Of a DNA stretch of 64,000 nucleotides, positions 23,616 through 32,511 are shown one piece after another. A model generated the notes under the pieces. It saw only the letters and a program-made list of their open reading frames with translations, was not told where the DNA came from and searched no databases. This DNA comes from Wocania_A sp965224845 (GTDB lineage Bacteria > Bacteroidota > Bacteroidia > Flavobacteriales > Flavobacteriaceae), in contig CBDDAJ010000024.1 in the NCBI GenBank assembly GCA_965224845.1, positions 186,001 through 250,000 of the forward strand, in the 5' to 3' direction. Positions within the stretch are counted from its first letter, which is position 1. Each line of letters opens with the position of its first letter. Both the position numbers and the translations under genes were made by a program.

Positions 23616-25022
23616 TTAGTATCCTGAATTTTGAGTTAATGCTGGATCTGTATCAAGTTGACTTTGTGGAATCGGTAAAATAAGATTATCGGTATCTATA
23701 GTTACATTTATACTATTAGCTGTAAACCATGCATTCATGGTTTGAATTGCTTTACCTGTTCTTTTTAAATCAAACCAACGATGTCCTTCTCCTATAAACT
23801 CGAGCCTTCTTTCCATTTCTATGGCATCTCTTAATTCGCCCTGTGACGTAGCGGTGGTATTTGCTAATCCCGCTCTGTTTCTTACCATATTAAGATACTG
23901 CGCTGCATTTGCGCCTCCAGATTCATTCAATGCCTCGGCATATTTTAACAAGACATCTGCATATCTAATCACAATATGATCAGAACCTCCATCATTTGCA
24001 CCGGTTGCAGACACTTCGTATTTCAAAGAAAAATAGAATGGGTTAGCTGCCGCATCTAATCCAACATAATCATCTTTACGGGTATCTCCAGATTCATACA
24101 ATGCTACAAACTCTGCTGAAGGTAAATTATGCCCTTTTGCATTTGCAGTAGTTCCTGAAGGCCTGAATTGTGAGGCTGCTGATTCTCCTTCATTATTACC
24201 ATCAACACCACTGGCATACTGAACTTCAAACAAAGTTTCTGAATTCCCTTCATTTGCTATTCCAAAGATTTGAGACGTAGAAGGCATTAAACTATAAATA
24301 TTTGAATTTACAACAGCTGCAAGATTAGTAACTGCATCACTATAATTACCCATATTCATCTGTACATCTGCTAATAAAGCCTGAGCAGCTCCTTTTGCTG
24401 GTCGACCAGAAGATTTGGTAGTTGGCAAGTTTTGTATGGCTCCATTTAAGTCTGATATAATTTGCATATAGACTTCAGATGCCGGTGTACGCACTTGTCC
24501 GAAAAAATCTGATGGGTTGGTTGTTTCTTCTACGACTAACGGCACATCGCCATATAATCGTACCAGGTTAAAATATAATAAGCCTCGTAGAAACTTCATT
24601 TCACCTATTCGAATATTCTTTAAGTTACTATCCTCAAACGTTATATCGTCAATTCGATTAAGAACAATATTAACTCTTTGTATACCTTCAAAGGACTCTC
24701 TCCAAATGTCTCCCACCAAATCATTCCCTGCATTGGTTGAAAAATCATCTAATTGACCAAAGCGACCACCATCGTTTGCTGCAATTTCCTCAAAAGTATC
24801 TTCTCCCGGTATTTCGCCTACGCCAATTAAATCCAGCCCGTAAAGCCCACCTGTTTGAAGCTGAGCATAGGCTCCTGTTATAGCACTTTCTATTTCAGAT
24901 TCATTAGAATAAAAGTTATTTGCTGCTTTTTCAGTTATTGGAGCCAGGTCTAACTTCTCTGAACAAGACCCTAAAACCAATAACACTAAAGCTATAGTTA
25001 TAATATTAAATTTGATATTCAT
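23616..25022 (-). CDS. RagB/SusD family lipoprotein
   Basis: A 468-aa surface lipoprotein (signal ending VLGSC). It has SusD hallmarks: NNFYSNESEIESAITGAYAQLQ, tetratricopeptide-like helices (MKFLRGLLYFNLVRLYGDVPLV) and the C-terminal YADVLLKYAEALNESGG..MERRLEFIGEGHRWFDLKRTG. SusD proteins cap the SusC barrel and catch the nutrient at the cell surface. The SusC gene ends 20 bp upstream, so the two form a pair. The downstream phosphodiesterase genes point to a glycerophosphodiester-containing ligand. Confidence 0.96.
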   Translation of the reverse strand: MNIKFNIITIALVLLVLGSCSEKLDLAPITEKAANNFYSNESEIESAITGAYAQLQTGGLYGLDLIGVGEIPGEDTFEEIAANDGGRFGQLDDFSTNAGNDLVGDIWRESFEGIQRVNIVLNRIDDITFEDSNLKNIRIGEMKFLRGLLYFNLVRLYGDVPLVVEETTNPSDFFGQVRTPASEVYMQIISDLNGAIQNLPTTKSSGRPAKGAAQALLADVQMNMGNYSDAVTNLAAVVNSNIYSLMPSTSQIFGIANEGNSETLFEVQYASGVDGNNEGESAASQFRPSGTTANAKGHNLPSAEFVALYESGDTRKDDYVGLDAAANPFYFSLKYEVSATGANDGGSDHIVIRYADVLLKYAEALNESGGANAAQYLNMVRNRAGLANTTATSQGELRDAIEMERRLEFIGEGHRWFDLKRTGKAIQTMNAWFTANSINVTIDTDNLILPIPQSQLDTDPALTQNSGY

Positions 25023-25042
25023 TTTTAGTATTTTTTAATTAA

Positions 25043-28000
25043 TTAAAACTTGATATCCATTCCTATGGCTATAAATCGAGTCAGTGGACTTGAAGAATTA
25101 ATATAACCTCGGGATAACGATTGCCTTTCATTTGATCTTGTATCTACTCCATCAGGATTATATCCCCTGAATTTTGTGATATTAAATATGTTATTTCCTG
25201 TGAAGTACAATCTTAAATTGTCTATATTTAATTTTTCGATTATTTCATTTGGTAAAGTATACCCTAATTGTAGACTTCTTAATCTAAAGTAATCACCATC
25301 AAGCACGGAAAGGTTTGATTTTCTTGTTAATCTTCCGGCAGACGAAAAACTTGAAAAATCAGGTCTTCTAAAAAATCCATCCGGGTTACGATCATTATAA
25401 TAATTATCAAAATAATATTGAGATGGGACAAAGAAACCTTCTCCGCTCTCGGTACGATTAATTATGTTATCGGAAACTTTTCTACCTTCAACCCCGGTGA
25501 ATTGTGCAGATAAATCAAAGCCCTTATAGGTCATTGTAAACCCAAAACCATAAGTGAAATCCGGATTGAAATCTCCCTGCATAGCTCTGTCATCAGATGT
25601 GATTTTACCATCTCCATTGGTGTCTTGTACAATGTAATCACCTACTTCGGTACCAGATAGTGGTGTTACCGGATCATTATCAATTTCCGACTGCGACTTG
25701 TAAACTCCTGTAACATTATAATTGTAAAACTGAGCTACCGGATAACCAACTTTGGTAATAAAATCTACGCCACTTCCAAATATTATTTGATCTTGTCCAT
25801 TACCAAGTGCTAGTATTTTATTCTTATAAGATGATATGTTAGCATTAAAGCCTAATTTCAAATCACCAATATTAAAGTTCCTTCCTTTTAATTCAAACTC
25901 GATTCCTTTGTTTTCTAACTCACCAATATTTTGCAAAGATTCAGAAAAGCCTGATTGTTGTGGTACCGGAACATCAAGTAATAAATCGGTTGTTTTTGAA
26001 ATGTAATATTCTGCAGTAAATAATAATTTGTTTTGTAAAAACCCTAAGTCTAAACCAAAATTTAAAGCAGAATTAGTTTCCCATGACAAATCAGCATTTG
26101 GCGATGTCCTAGTGTATACCCCGGAAGTTAAACTTCCGTTTAAAACATAATTGTCAGCAGAAACCAATGCAACAGACCCAAAATCCCCAATTTGATTATT
26201 TCCTGTTTGCCCAAAACTTGCTCTAAGTTTAGCATAATTAACTATTTTATCATCAGGAAAAAAAGATTCGTTACTCAAAACCCAGCCAGCAGATGCAGAA
26301 ACAAAACTTCCGTATTTTGTATTAGCTCCAAAACGCGATGAGCCATCTCTTCTTATAGAAGCAGACAAAGTATATTTGTTATTAAAATCATATTGCAAGC
26401 GGGAAAAGAATGATTCTAATGCCCATTTACTACTTCTAGAAGTAGCAGTAATAGATGTTGCTCCACTAACGTTTCTTAAATTATCATCTGCAAAATCTCT
26501 ACTTTCCAGATCTGTTTGATTTCTAAATTCTTGTTGATAACTGTAACCTAATAATACATCAAATGTATGCGACTTGATTTTTTTCTTATAGCTTAAGAGG
26601 TTTTCAATAATAAAATTTTCTCGTTTTGTATCATATTTTGCAGCCTGTGTAAGGTTATTGGCTACCGGTGTTCTATAATTTCCAAAAGTTGAAGGTGCAA
26701 AAAATTCTTCGACACTAGTGTTGTAGTCTCCTCCAAAGGATGTTTTTAATTTAAGAGCTTCTATGAGCTCAACCTCTACAAATGCATTTCCGAACAATCT
26801 AAAAGCCTTTTTAGTAAAATCAGACAATAACACATGTGCTATGGTATTTTCTGAAATTGGCCCATCCCAGTTCTGATTGTTATCATCTATTTGATGAGCA
26901 ATAGCTAAACTCCCATCAGGGTTGTATATTGGATAGTATGGCTGCATTAACGTAATTGTAAAAGCAGGATCGGCTTGTCTGCCTCTTCCTAAAAGGGTTT
27001 GCGACCAAGCACGTTCTCCTGTTGGATTTGCATCAGACATAGAGATATTTGTATTAATACCAAACTTAATGCGATCGCTAATTTGTGAATTGAATCTGAT
27101 ATTATTAGTATATCTTTTATAGTCAGACCCTATAATAATATTATCTTGATCCAGGTGTCCGAATGAAATAGAATAGTCACTTTTTTCATTTCCACCACTT
27201 AGGTTTAAGTAATGGTTTTGTTGCATGGCGTCTCTAAAAATAGCATTAGCCCAATTTGTGTTGGTTAAACCCGGAGTACCATTAATATAATCTTGAAGAA
27301 ATGGCTGAATTCTACTTCGCTTACCACCGCCATTAGCATCTCTGGTTGCATTGTCATCGGTAATACTTCGCCCAGGCCCTCCAGAAATATAACCAAAGTT
27401 ACGAGCATCTAAGTCAAATAATGCGGTATCATATGCATCCGTCACTTTAAATTTATCAATGCGTTGTTGAAAACCAACATAACCGTTATAACTCACCTTA
27501 AGTTTGCCTTTACTTCCTTTTTTAGTTGTAATCAATATAACACCGTTTGATGCTCTAGAGCCATAGATTGCAGCCGAAGCAGCATCCTTTAATATGCTGA
27601 TAGCCTCAATATCATTCGTGTTTACCGAACTCAATGAGGAGCCTTCACTTAATGGATTTCCATCAACTACAATTAATGGATTTGTCCCAGCTGTTAAAGT
27701 ACTAAGACCTCTAATTTGAATTACAGAATTATCTCCGGGATTTTTACTATTGCCTAATACCTGAACACCAGAAATTGTACCGGATAGCGCCTGCTCAAAA
27801 TTTGCAGAAGAATAATTGTTTAGTGTTTTATTGTTTACCTTAGATACAGATCCATTAAATTTTTCTTTAGTGCTAGTGCCATAACCCACTACAACAACTT
27901 CTGCTAACTTTCCGGCATCTTCTTGCAAAGCAACGGTAATAGTATCTTGATTATTAACTGATATTTCTTGAGATAAAAAACCAATATAAGATACCACTAA

Positions 28001-28540
28001 AACAGCATTTCCATCACTTACATTTAATGAAAATTTTCCATCAAAATCTGTTTGGGTGCCATTAGTGGTTCCCTTTTCAAGAATATTGGCTCCTGGTAAT
28101 GGTTGACCAGAAGCATCTGTTATTGCTCCCGAGATTTTGTGTTGTTGCAAACCAAAAGCAACAGAATCTTTAGGTTTTTCCTGTATTAAAATAGCATTGT
28201 TATCGGTTACTACAATATTTAAATTACCCTGAGACAAGGTTCTATTTAATAATGTATTGGTTTTTAAGGTCCCCTTCTTTAAATGAACCTTAGGAAAGTC
28301 TTTAAATATTCCTTCTTCATAAAAAAACTTATAATCGGTTTGTTCCATTATTAGGTCAAATACCTCATCAACAGTTAATACCTTATCTTCTTTAATCTTA
28401 ATTTTTGAATTTTGCGAAATGACATTATTAGGTGCTAAGGCAAAAACCATGGTGCAGCATAAGAAAATGAAAGTTCTCATTATAATCATTAAGAGCCGTT
28501 TTCTATATTGAAAACAAGCATTAGTTAATTTAATTTCCAT
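25043..28540 (-). CDS. SusC/RagA TonB-linked outer membrane transporter with STN domain
   Basis: A 1165-aa protein: signal region about 1-43, STN domain (about 50-105, VLTVDEVFDLIMEQTDYKFF), carboxypeptidase-like domain (about 134-205, ISGAITDASGQPLPGANI), plug (about 213-330, LAEVVVVGYGTSTKEKFNGS .. SVNTNDIEAISILKDAASAAIYGSRASNGV), then the beta-barrel ending in FIAIGMDIKF. The STN domain lets it signal to the FecR anti-sigma factor encoded next to it. It imports ligand captured by SusD using TonB energy. The N-terminal 30 residues and the leader closely match those of the second SusC in the window. Confidence 0.96.
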   Translation of the reverse strand: MEIKLTNACFQYRKRLLMIIMRTFIFLCCTMVFALAPNNVISQNSKIKIKEDKVLTVDEVFDLIMEQTDYKFFYEEGIFKDFPKVHLKKGTLKTNTLLNRTLSQGNLNIVVTDNNAILIQEKPKDSVAFGLQQHKISGAITDASGQPLPGANILEKGTTNGTQTDFDGKFSLNVSDGNAVLVVSYIGFLSQEISVNNQDTITVALQEDAGKLAEVVVVGYGTSTKEKFNGSVSKVNNKTLNNYSSANFEQALSGTISGVQVLGNSKNPGDNSVIQIRGLSTLTAGTNPLIVVDGNPLSEGSSLSSVNTNDIEAISILKDAASAAIYGSRASNGVILITTKKGSKGKLKVSYNGYVGFQQRIDKFKVTDAYDTALFDLDARNFGYISGGPGRSITDDNATRDANGGGKRSRIQPFLQDYINGTPGLTNTNWANAIFRDAMQQNHYLNLSGGNEKSDYSISFGHLDQDNIIIGSDYKRYTNNIRFNSQISDRIKFGINTNISMSDANPTGERAWSQTLLGRGRQADPAFTITLMQPYYPIYNPDGSLAIAHQIDDNNQNWDGPISENTIAHVLLSDFTKKAFRLFGNAFVEVELIEALKLKTSFGGDYNTSVEEFFAPSTFGNYRTPVANNLTQAAKYDTKRENFIIENLLSYKKKIKSHTFDVLLGYSYQQEFRNQTDLESRDFADDNLRNVSGATSITATSRSSKWALESFFSRLQYDFNNKYTLSASIRRDGSSRFGANTKYGSFVSASAGWVLSNESFFPDDKIVNYAKLRASFGQTGNNQIGDFGSVALVSADNYVLNGSLTSGVYTRTSPNADLSWETNSALNFGLDLGFLQNKLLFTAEYYISKTTDLLLDVPVPQQSGFSESLQNIGELENKGIEFELKGRNFNIGDLKLGFNANISSYKNKILALGNGQDQIIFGSGVDFITKVGYPVAQFYNYNVTGVYKSQSEIDNDPVTPLSGTEVGDYIVQDTNGDGKITSDDRAMQGDFNPDFTYGFGFTMTYKGFDLSAQFTGVEGRKVSDNIINRTESGEGFFVPSQYYFDNYYNDRNPDGFFRRPDFSSFSSAGRLTRKSNLSVLDGDYFRLRSLQLGYTLPNEIIEKLNIDNLRLYFTGNNIFNITKFRGYNPDGVDTRSNERQSLSRGYINSSSPLTRFIAIGMDIKF

Positions 28541-28590
28541 AAATTTGTTTGTTATTTGTTAGTTAAACACTATTTAATTAATAGATAATG

Positions 28591-28603
28591 ATCCAAGGGG
28601 ATA
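28591..28603 (-). promoter_or_regulatory. Candidate ECF-type promoter box for susC (locus 1)
   Basis: TATCCCCTTGGAT on the minus strand, with the CCCC ending 57 bp before the susC ATG. The second susC has TTTCCCCTCC at 56 bp, and the leaders between box and ATG are alike (ATTAATTAAAT..GTTTAACTAAC..AAATTTATGGAAATT). This position and conservation suggest recognition by the FecR-linked ECF sigma factors. Confidence 0.45.
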
Positions 28604-28765
28604 GAGTTTTATACTTTTGCCGGTTAAACTTTATCCTCCTTTTTTTGTAATTGTTTTTTTATTTCATAGGCAATCCGTTATATTTTATTATACGATTAAT
28701 TTTACCTTTTTACACAAGGTTTTTCATTCTTACGAGATAAGTTTATCAAGTAAAAAAGACATGGT

Positions 28766-29941
28766 CTATTTTAATATTATCGTTTTTCCTTCAATTGTAT
28801 AGTCTGTTATCGTACTAGACTTCATAATTGATAAAATTTCTTCAATACTTTGGTTTTTCCCTAAAACACCTTTAAATTTTAGCGTCTCTAAACTTTTATC
28901 TAAAAAGATTACATCAACGTCGTACCATCTAGAAATAACTCGCATAATATTTTTTAAGGATTTCCCTTTAAAACTAAAAACTCCATTTTTCCATGAAATC
29001 TCTTCTTCAACATCAACCACAGTTACTTTAATACGATTGCTTTCCAGATTTAAATCAGACTGCTGGCTTGGAATTAAGTTTTGTTTAGAAATACCATTAT
29101 CTACAACAACTTTTCCTTCAACTAGAGTGGTATAAATGTTTGCTTCGTCTTTGTAAGCTTTAATATTAAACTCTGTTCCTAATACTTCAACTTCTTGAGA
29201 TTTGTTAATTACTTTGAATTTAGATCCTTTATGTGCTGAACTTGGAGACACATCAAAATAAGCCTCTCCATAAACAAGCTCAACTTCTCGGGGTTTACCT
29301 TCTATAAAACTTTCTGGATATTTAAGCTGAGATTCAGAGTTTAACCAAACTCGTGTCCCGTCAGATAAAACAATATAATATTCTCCCCCTCTTGGGATCG
29401 TTAAATAATGATATACTATTTCTGTTGGCTTTTGCTTACTGGCTTCATAAACTATTTCCTCGCCATTACTATTAGCATTTTTTCCTCGATATGTATTGCC
29501 CTTTTCCAATACAACAACAGAGCCATCTCCTAAGGTTAATGTTGCTTTATCTGTACCAGGCACAATAGTTTTAGTATCTACAATTGTTATAGGTGTGTCT
29601 TCATCATTATTATCAAAAAAATGATCTCTAAAAAAATAACTTGTTGTAAGAACGCCTGCAAAAACTGCTGCCGCTGCGTATTTAATAATATTGCGTCGCA
29701 TTGCTAGTTTACGTGTCTTATTTTGATCATTTTTTATTTGTTGAAGTAAGTTTCCTTTAATCTTATTAACATCGGGGTTAGACATGGCTAAAGTAATTTT
29801 GTAATACGTTTTAACATAATCTTCAAAAACCATTTGATTTTCAGGAACTTGAATCCATTCTGATAAGATATTTAAATCGCGTGAATTCGCTTCCTGAATC
29901 AGGTATTTTATAATTGCTTTTTCTATGATTTTAAAATCCAT
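28766..29941 (-). CDS. FecR-type anti-sigma factor
   Basis: A 391-aa protein: N-terminal cytosolic sigma-binding region (about 1-80), one membrane segment (about 86-104, KYAAAAVFAGVLTTSYFF), periplasmic FecR domain with YLTIPRGGEYYIVLSDGTRVWLNSESQLKYP, GEAYFDVSPS and VLGTEFNIKAYKDE, and a C-terminal STN-like DUF4974 domain (LKNIMRVISRWYDVDVIF). It receives the SusC STN signal and releases its ECF sigma factor, encoded divergently 134 bp away. Confidence 0.95.
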   Translation of the reverse strand: MDFKIIEKAIIKYLIQEANSRDLNILSEWIQVPENQMVFEDYVKTYYKITLAMSNPDVNKIKGNLLQQIKNDQNKTRKLAMRRNIIKYAAAAVFAGVLTTSYFFRDHFFDNNDEDTPITIVDTKTIVPGTDKATLTLGDGSVVVLEKGNTYRGKNANSNGEEIVYEASKQKPTEIVYHYLTIPRGGEYYIVLSDGTRVWLNSESQLKYPESFIEGKPREVELVYGEAYFDVSPSSAHKGSKFKVINKSQEVEVLGTEFNIKAYKDEANIYTTLVEGKVVVDNGISKQNLIPSQQSDLNLESNRIKVTVVDVEEEISWKNGVFSFKGKSLKNIMRVISRWYDVDVIFLDKSLETLKFKGVLGKNQSIEEILSIMKSSTITDYTIEGKTIILK

Positions 29942-30075
29942 TTGTAGACCATGATTTATAGAAAGACAAAGCTCATTTTTAAAACCCTAACTTTTTTATT
30001 CTTTTTTTTTTATCTTTTTTAATTACCTTCATCACCTAATTTAGCTACGAATTACTTTTTATTTGAATTGAAATT

Positions 30076-30669
30076 ATGCCTTATAAAAATCAAAATGATT
30101 TAATTAAAGCTATAAAACAAGGTGAAGAACGTGCTTTTGTTTATGCATTAGAAGCCTATAACAAACCTCTTTTTGCTTATGCGCTTTCGCTAACTAATGA
30201 CGAGGCTATGGCACAGGATATACTTCAAAATGTGTTTTTAAAAACATGGGAGCAGCGAAAAAAAATCACTATTAAAAAATCAGTACTTAATTATTTGTTT
30301 AAGTCTGTATACCATGAATTTATTAATCAGTATAAAAAAAACAAATCGCATTTGTTATTAGAACAAAAGTATTATGAGGCACTAGAAAAAGTAGCAACTG
30401 ATGAGGATGATAGTTTTTTTAAAAAAGCCATTGAGCGTATAACGGCAGAAATACAAAACTTACCCCCTAAATGTAAAGAAGTATTTTTATTAAGCAGAAA
30501 GGAAGGCTTAACGAACGTGGAGATAGCCAATTATTTAAACATTTCGATCAAATCTGTTGAAGCGCATATCACTAAAGCTTTTTCTATGATAAGAAAAAGA
30601 ATTGGCGATAAAATTGGAGGTTTTTTGTTTTTACTTTTTAGAAAACAAAAAAGCAAGCTTAAATTATAG
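30076..30669 (+). CDS. ECF RNA polymerase sigma-70 factor (Bacteroidota SusCD type)
   Basis: A 197-aa sigma factor: region 2 (ALEAYNKPLFAYALSLTNDEAMAQDILQNVFLKTWEQR, about 24-62) and region 4 (IQNLPPKCKEVFLLSRKEGLTNVEIANYLNISIKSVEAHITKAF, about 131-175). The PPKCKEVF spacing is typical of the Bacteroidota FecI-like group controlled by FecR. It should drive the adjacent SusCD locus. The last codons overlap a terminator hairpin. Confidence 0.95.
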   Translation: MPYKNQNDLIKAIKQGEERAFVYALEAYNKPLFAYALSLTNDEAMAQDILQNVFLKTWEQRKKITIKKSVLNYLFKSVYHEFINQYKKNKSHLLLEQKYYEALEKVATDEDDSFFKKAIERITAEIQNLPPKCKEVFLLSRKEGLTNVEIANYLNISIKSVEAHITKAFSMIRKRIGDKIGGFLFLLFRKQKSKLKL

Positions 30670-30674
30670 CTTGC
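30653..30674 (+). terminator. Terminator overlapping the sigma factor end
   Basis: GCAAGCT (30653-30659) / AGCTTGC (30668-30674) with an eight-base loop, then TTTAGTTTTG. The stop codon is inside the loop and right arm. The A-run on the left could also serve the convergent tRNA. Confidence 0.7.
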
Positions 30675-30684
30675 TTTAGTTTTG

Positions 30685-30758
30685 TGACCATGGCAGGATT
30701 CAAACCTGCAACCTCTTGAGCCGTAATCAAGTGCGCTATTCAGTTGCGCCACATGGCC
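30685..30758 (-). tRNA. tRNA-Arg (anticodon ACG)
   Basis: 74 nt. The acceptor stem pairs GGCCATG with CATGGTC, discriminator A. The D arm is GCGC/GCGC, the anticodon stem CTTGA/TCAAG with loop TTACGGC (anticodon ACG, read as ICG), and the T arm GCAGG-TTTGAAT-CCTGC. CCA is not encoded. A -7 element lies 13 bp upstream. A short ORF on the same strand across this region is spurious. Confidence 0.95.
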
Positions 30759-30771
30759 ATTTTTGTGGGTG

Positions 30772-30779
30772 CAAATATA
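30772..30779 (-). promoter_or_regulatory. Putative -7 element for tRNA-Arg
   Basis: TATATTTG on the minus strand, a full TAnnTTTG match 13 bp before the tRNA 5' end. Confidence 0.6.
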
Positions 30780-30829
30780 GTATTTTTATTAAAACTCTAC
30801 CAAATATTTATTTCAAATTTCAAATTCAT

Positions 30830-30837
30830 TACTTTTG
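30830..30837 (+). promoter_or_regulatory. Putative -7 element at the Crp/Fnr gene start
   Basis: TACTTTTG ends three bases before the ATG at 30841. If used, transcription would begin at or just inside the start codon and give a leaderless message. Confidence 0.4.
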
Positions 30838-30840
30838 ACT

Positions 30841-31470
30841 ATGTCAAAGGAATTACTACAACAAAAATTTAGCCCCCTCTTAGATGATTCTCTCATTGAT
30901 GAAATCTATACATTAGGTGTTTTTAAAACCTTCGAAAAGCACGATATTATTATAGATATAAATCAAACATTAAAGTATATCCCACTGTTATTAAGCGGTA
31001 GTATTAAAATTCTAAGAGAGGATAATCATGGAAACGACTTGCTCATTTATTTTTTAGAATCTGGCGAAACCTGTACCATGTCACTCACTTGCTGTATGGG
31101 AACATCAAAAAGTAAAGTTAGAGCTGTTGCCGAAAAAGATTCCAGTTTAGTTATGATTCCAGTTTCAGTAATGCAAAAATGGTTTCATAATAATGAGAGT
31201 TGGAGAAATTTTATTTTAGAAAGCTATCAAACACGTTTTAACGAAATGCTTGAAACTATTGATAATCTTGCCTTTATGAAAATGGATGAACGCTTATACA
31301 AGTATTTAATAAATAAAACAAAATTAAACGAATCTAATGTTATAATTGTAAAACATCAAGATATCGCCGAAGATTTACATACGTCTCGTGTTGTTATTTC
31401 CCGTTTGTTAAAACAATTAGAAAACAGCAAGAAAATTAAGTTAAGTAGAAACAAAATTGAAGTTTTATAA
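30841..31470 (+). CDS. Crp/Fnr family transcriptional regulator
   Basis: A 209-aa protein: cyclic-nucleotide-binding-like beta-roll (about 20-115, LKYIPLLLSGSIKILREDNHGNDLLIYFLESGETC) and a C-terminal winged helix (about 150-205, IKVKHQDIAEDLHTSRVVISRLLKQLE-type recognition helix). Cys78, Cys84 and Cys85 (GETCTMSLTCCMG) sit next to the effector pocket and could sense redox state or reactive sulfur. It is 70 bp upstream of the YeeE genes, and CRP-like sites lie before both transcription units. The ATG at 30841 is used, not the TTG at 30835. Confidence 0.93.
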   Translation: MSKELLQQKFSPLLDDSLIDEIYTLGVFKTFEKHDIIIDINQTLKYIPLLLSGSIKILREDNHGNDLLIYFLESGETCTMSLTCCMGTSKSKVRAVAEKDSSLVMIPVSVMQKWFHNNESWRNFILESYQTRFNEMLETIDNLAFMKMDERLYKYLINKTKLNESNVIIVKHQDIAEDLHTSRVVISRLLKQLENSKKIKLSRNKIEVL

Positions 31471-31477
31471 ATCTATA

Positions 31478-31493
31478 GGTAACATTTATTACA
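31478..31493 (+). promoter_or_regulatory. Degenerate CRP-like site, yeeE promoter
   Basis: GGTAA-N6-TTACA, seven of ten positions matching TGTGA-N6-TCACA. Its centre is 29.5 bp before the -7 box at 31515, the same spacing as the consensus site at 33309. Confidence 0.5.
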
Positions 31494-31514
31494 AAAATAA
31501 GCTAAGTATAAATA

Positions 31515-31522
31515 TATCTTTG
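31515..31522 (+). promoter_or_regulatory. Putative -7 element for the yeeE operon
   Basis: TATCTTTG matches TAnnTTTG, 18 bp upstream of the ATG at 31541. Confidence 0.6.
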
Positions 31523-31540
31523 CACTTTTAAATCACTTTT

Positions 31541-32101
31541 ATGGAATATATCTTAAACCCCTGGCCTTGGTATATAACAGGTCCATTAATCGCCATAGTT
31601 ATGGCATTATTGCTCTATTTTGGGAAAACCTTCGGCATGTCATCAAATCTAAGAACCATGTGTGCCATAGGTGGAGGTGGTAAATTTTCAGATTTTTTTA
31701 AGTTCAATTGGAAGGAACAAGTTTGGAATTTAATTGTAGTATTAGGTGCCATCATTGGTGGTTTTATTGCCACGCATTACCTATCAAACGATGCGGTTAC
31801 CAATCTAAATCCAAAAACAGTTTCAGAATTACAACACATGGGGTTTAAAGAAGCCGGAGCAACATTAGTGCCTAACGAAATATTTGATTTAGAAACTATA
31901 ACCCTAAAAAGTTTACTATTATTAATCATTGGAGGTTTACTTGTTGGTTTTGGTACAAGATATGCCGGTGGCTGTACTTCTGGCCATGCTATTACAGGGC
32001 TAAGCAGTTTACAAAAACCATCATTAATAGCCGTTATTGGCTTTTTTATTGGCGGATTAATTATGACCAACCTTCTTTTACCTTTAATTTTTAATTCATG
32101 A
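31541..32101 (+). CDS. YeeE/YedE family sulfur channel, first half
   Basis: A 186-aa inner membrane protein with four or five membrane segments. Conserved cysteines lie in NLRTMCAIGGGG (Cys41) and RYAGGCTSGHAITG (Cys145), the thiol relay positions of YeeE/YedE (TsuA-type) thiosulfate transporters. Full-length relatives are about 330-400 aa. Here the channel is split in two, and the second half overlaps by 4 bp (ATGA). Uptake of thiosulfate or a related sulfur compound is the family role. Confidence 0.9.
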   Translation: MEYILNPWPWYITGPLIAIVMALLLYFGKTFGMSSNLRTMCAIGGGGKFSDFFKFNWKEQVWNLIVVLGAIIGGFIATHYLSNDAVTNLNPKTVSELQHMGFKEAGATLVPNEIFDLETITLKSLLLLIIGGLLVGFGTRYAGGCTSGHAITGLSSLQKPSLIAVIGFFIGGLIMTNLLLPLIFNS

Positions 32102-32511
32102 AATATTTAAAATTTTTACTCGTAGGTCTCTTTTTTGGTATCGTTTTAGTTAAATCAGAAGCCGTGTCCTGGTATCGTATTTATGAAATGTTTCGTTTTC
32201 AGTCATTTCATATGTATGGCATTATTGGAACAGCCATAGCTACAGGTATTTTATTTTTACAGATTTCAAAAAAAGGATATATAAAAAGTATCAAAGGAGC
32301 AGATATTTTTGTTCCTAAAAAAGAAAACGGCCTTACCAGATATATTATTGGAGGCATTATTTTTGGTTTTGGCTGGGCACTTATTGGAGCATGTCCGGGG
32401 CCTATGTATATCTTATTGGGTACTGGTGTTGTAAGTATGCTTATTGTAATAGCTGCCGCTTTATTAGGAACATTTATTTATGGTATTTTAAAGGACAAAC
32501 TACCACACTAA
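32098..32511 (+). CDS. YeeE/YedE family sulfur channel, second half
   Basis: A 137-aa protein with four membrane segments and the conserved GWALIGACPGPMY motif (Cys99). It is the C-terminal half of the YeeE/YedE fold (DUF6691-type), and with the preceding protein forms one channel. Translational overlap with the upstream gene is 4 bp. The stop codon is directly followed by the ATG of the TauE-like gene, so the three are cotranscribed. Confidence 0.9.
   Translation: MKYLKFLLVGLFFGIVLVKSEAVSWYRIYEMFRFQSFHMYGIIGTAIATGILFLQISKKGYIKSIKGADIFVPKKENGLTRYIIGGIIFGFGWALIGACPGPMYILLGTGVVSMLIVIAAALLGTFIYGILKDKLPH

Noticed and set aside
28617..28802. Plus-strand ORF between susC and fecR
   Set aside because: Phenylalanine-rich AT-derived sequence overlapping the fecR end and the susC promoter region, without a domain.
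30531..30752. Short minus-strand ORF across the tRNA and sigma factor end
   Set aside because: It coincides with tRNA-Arg and a clear sigma factor gene, so it is a chance frame.
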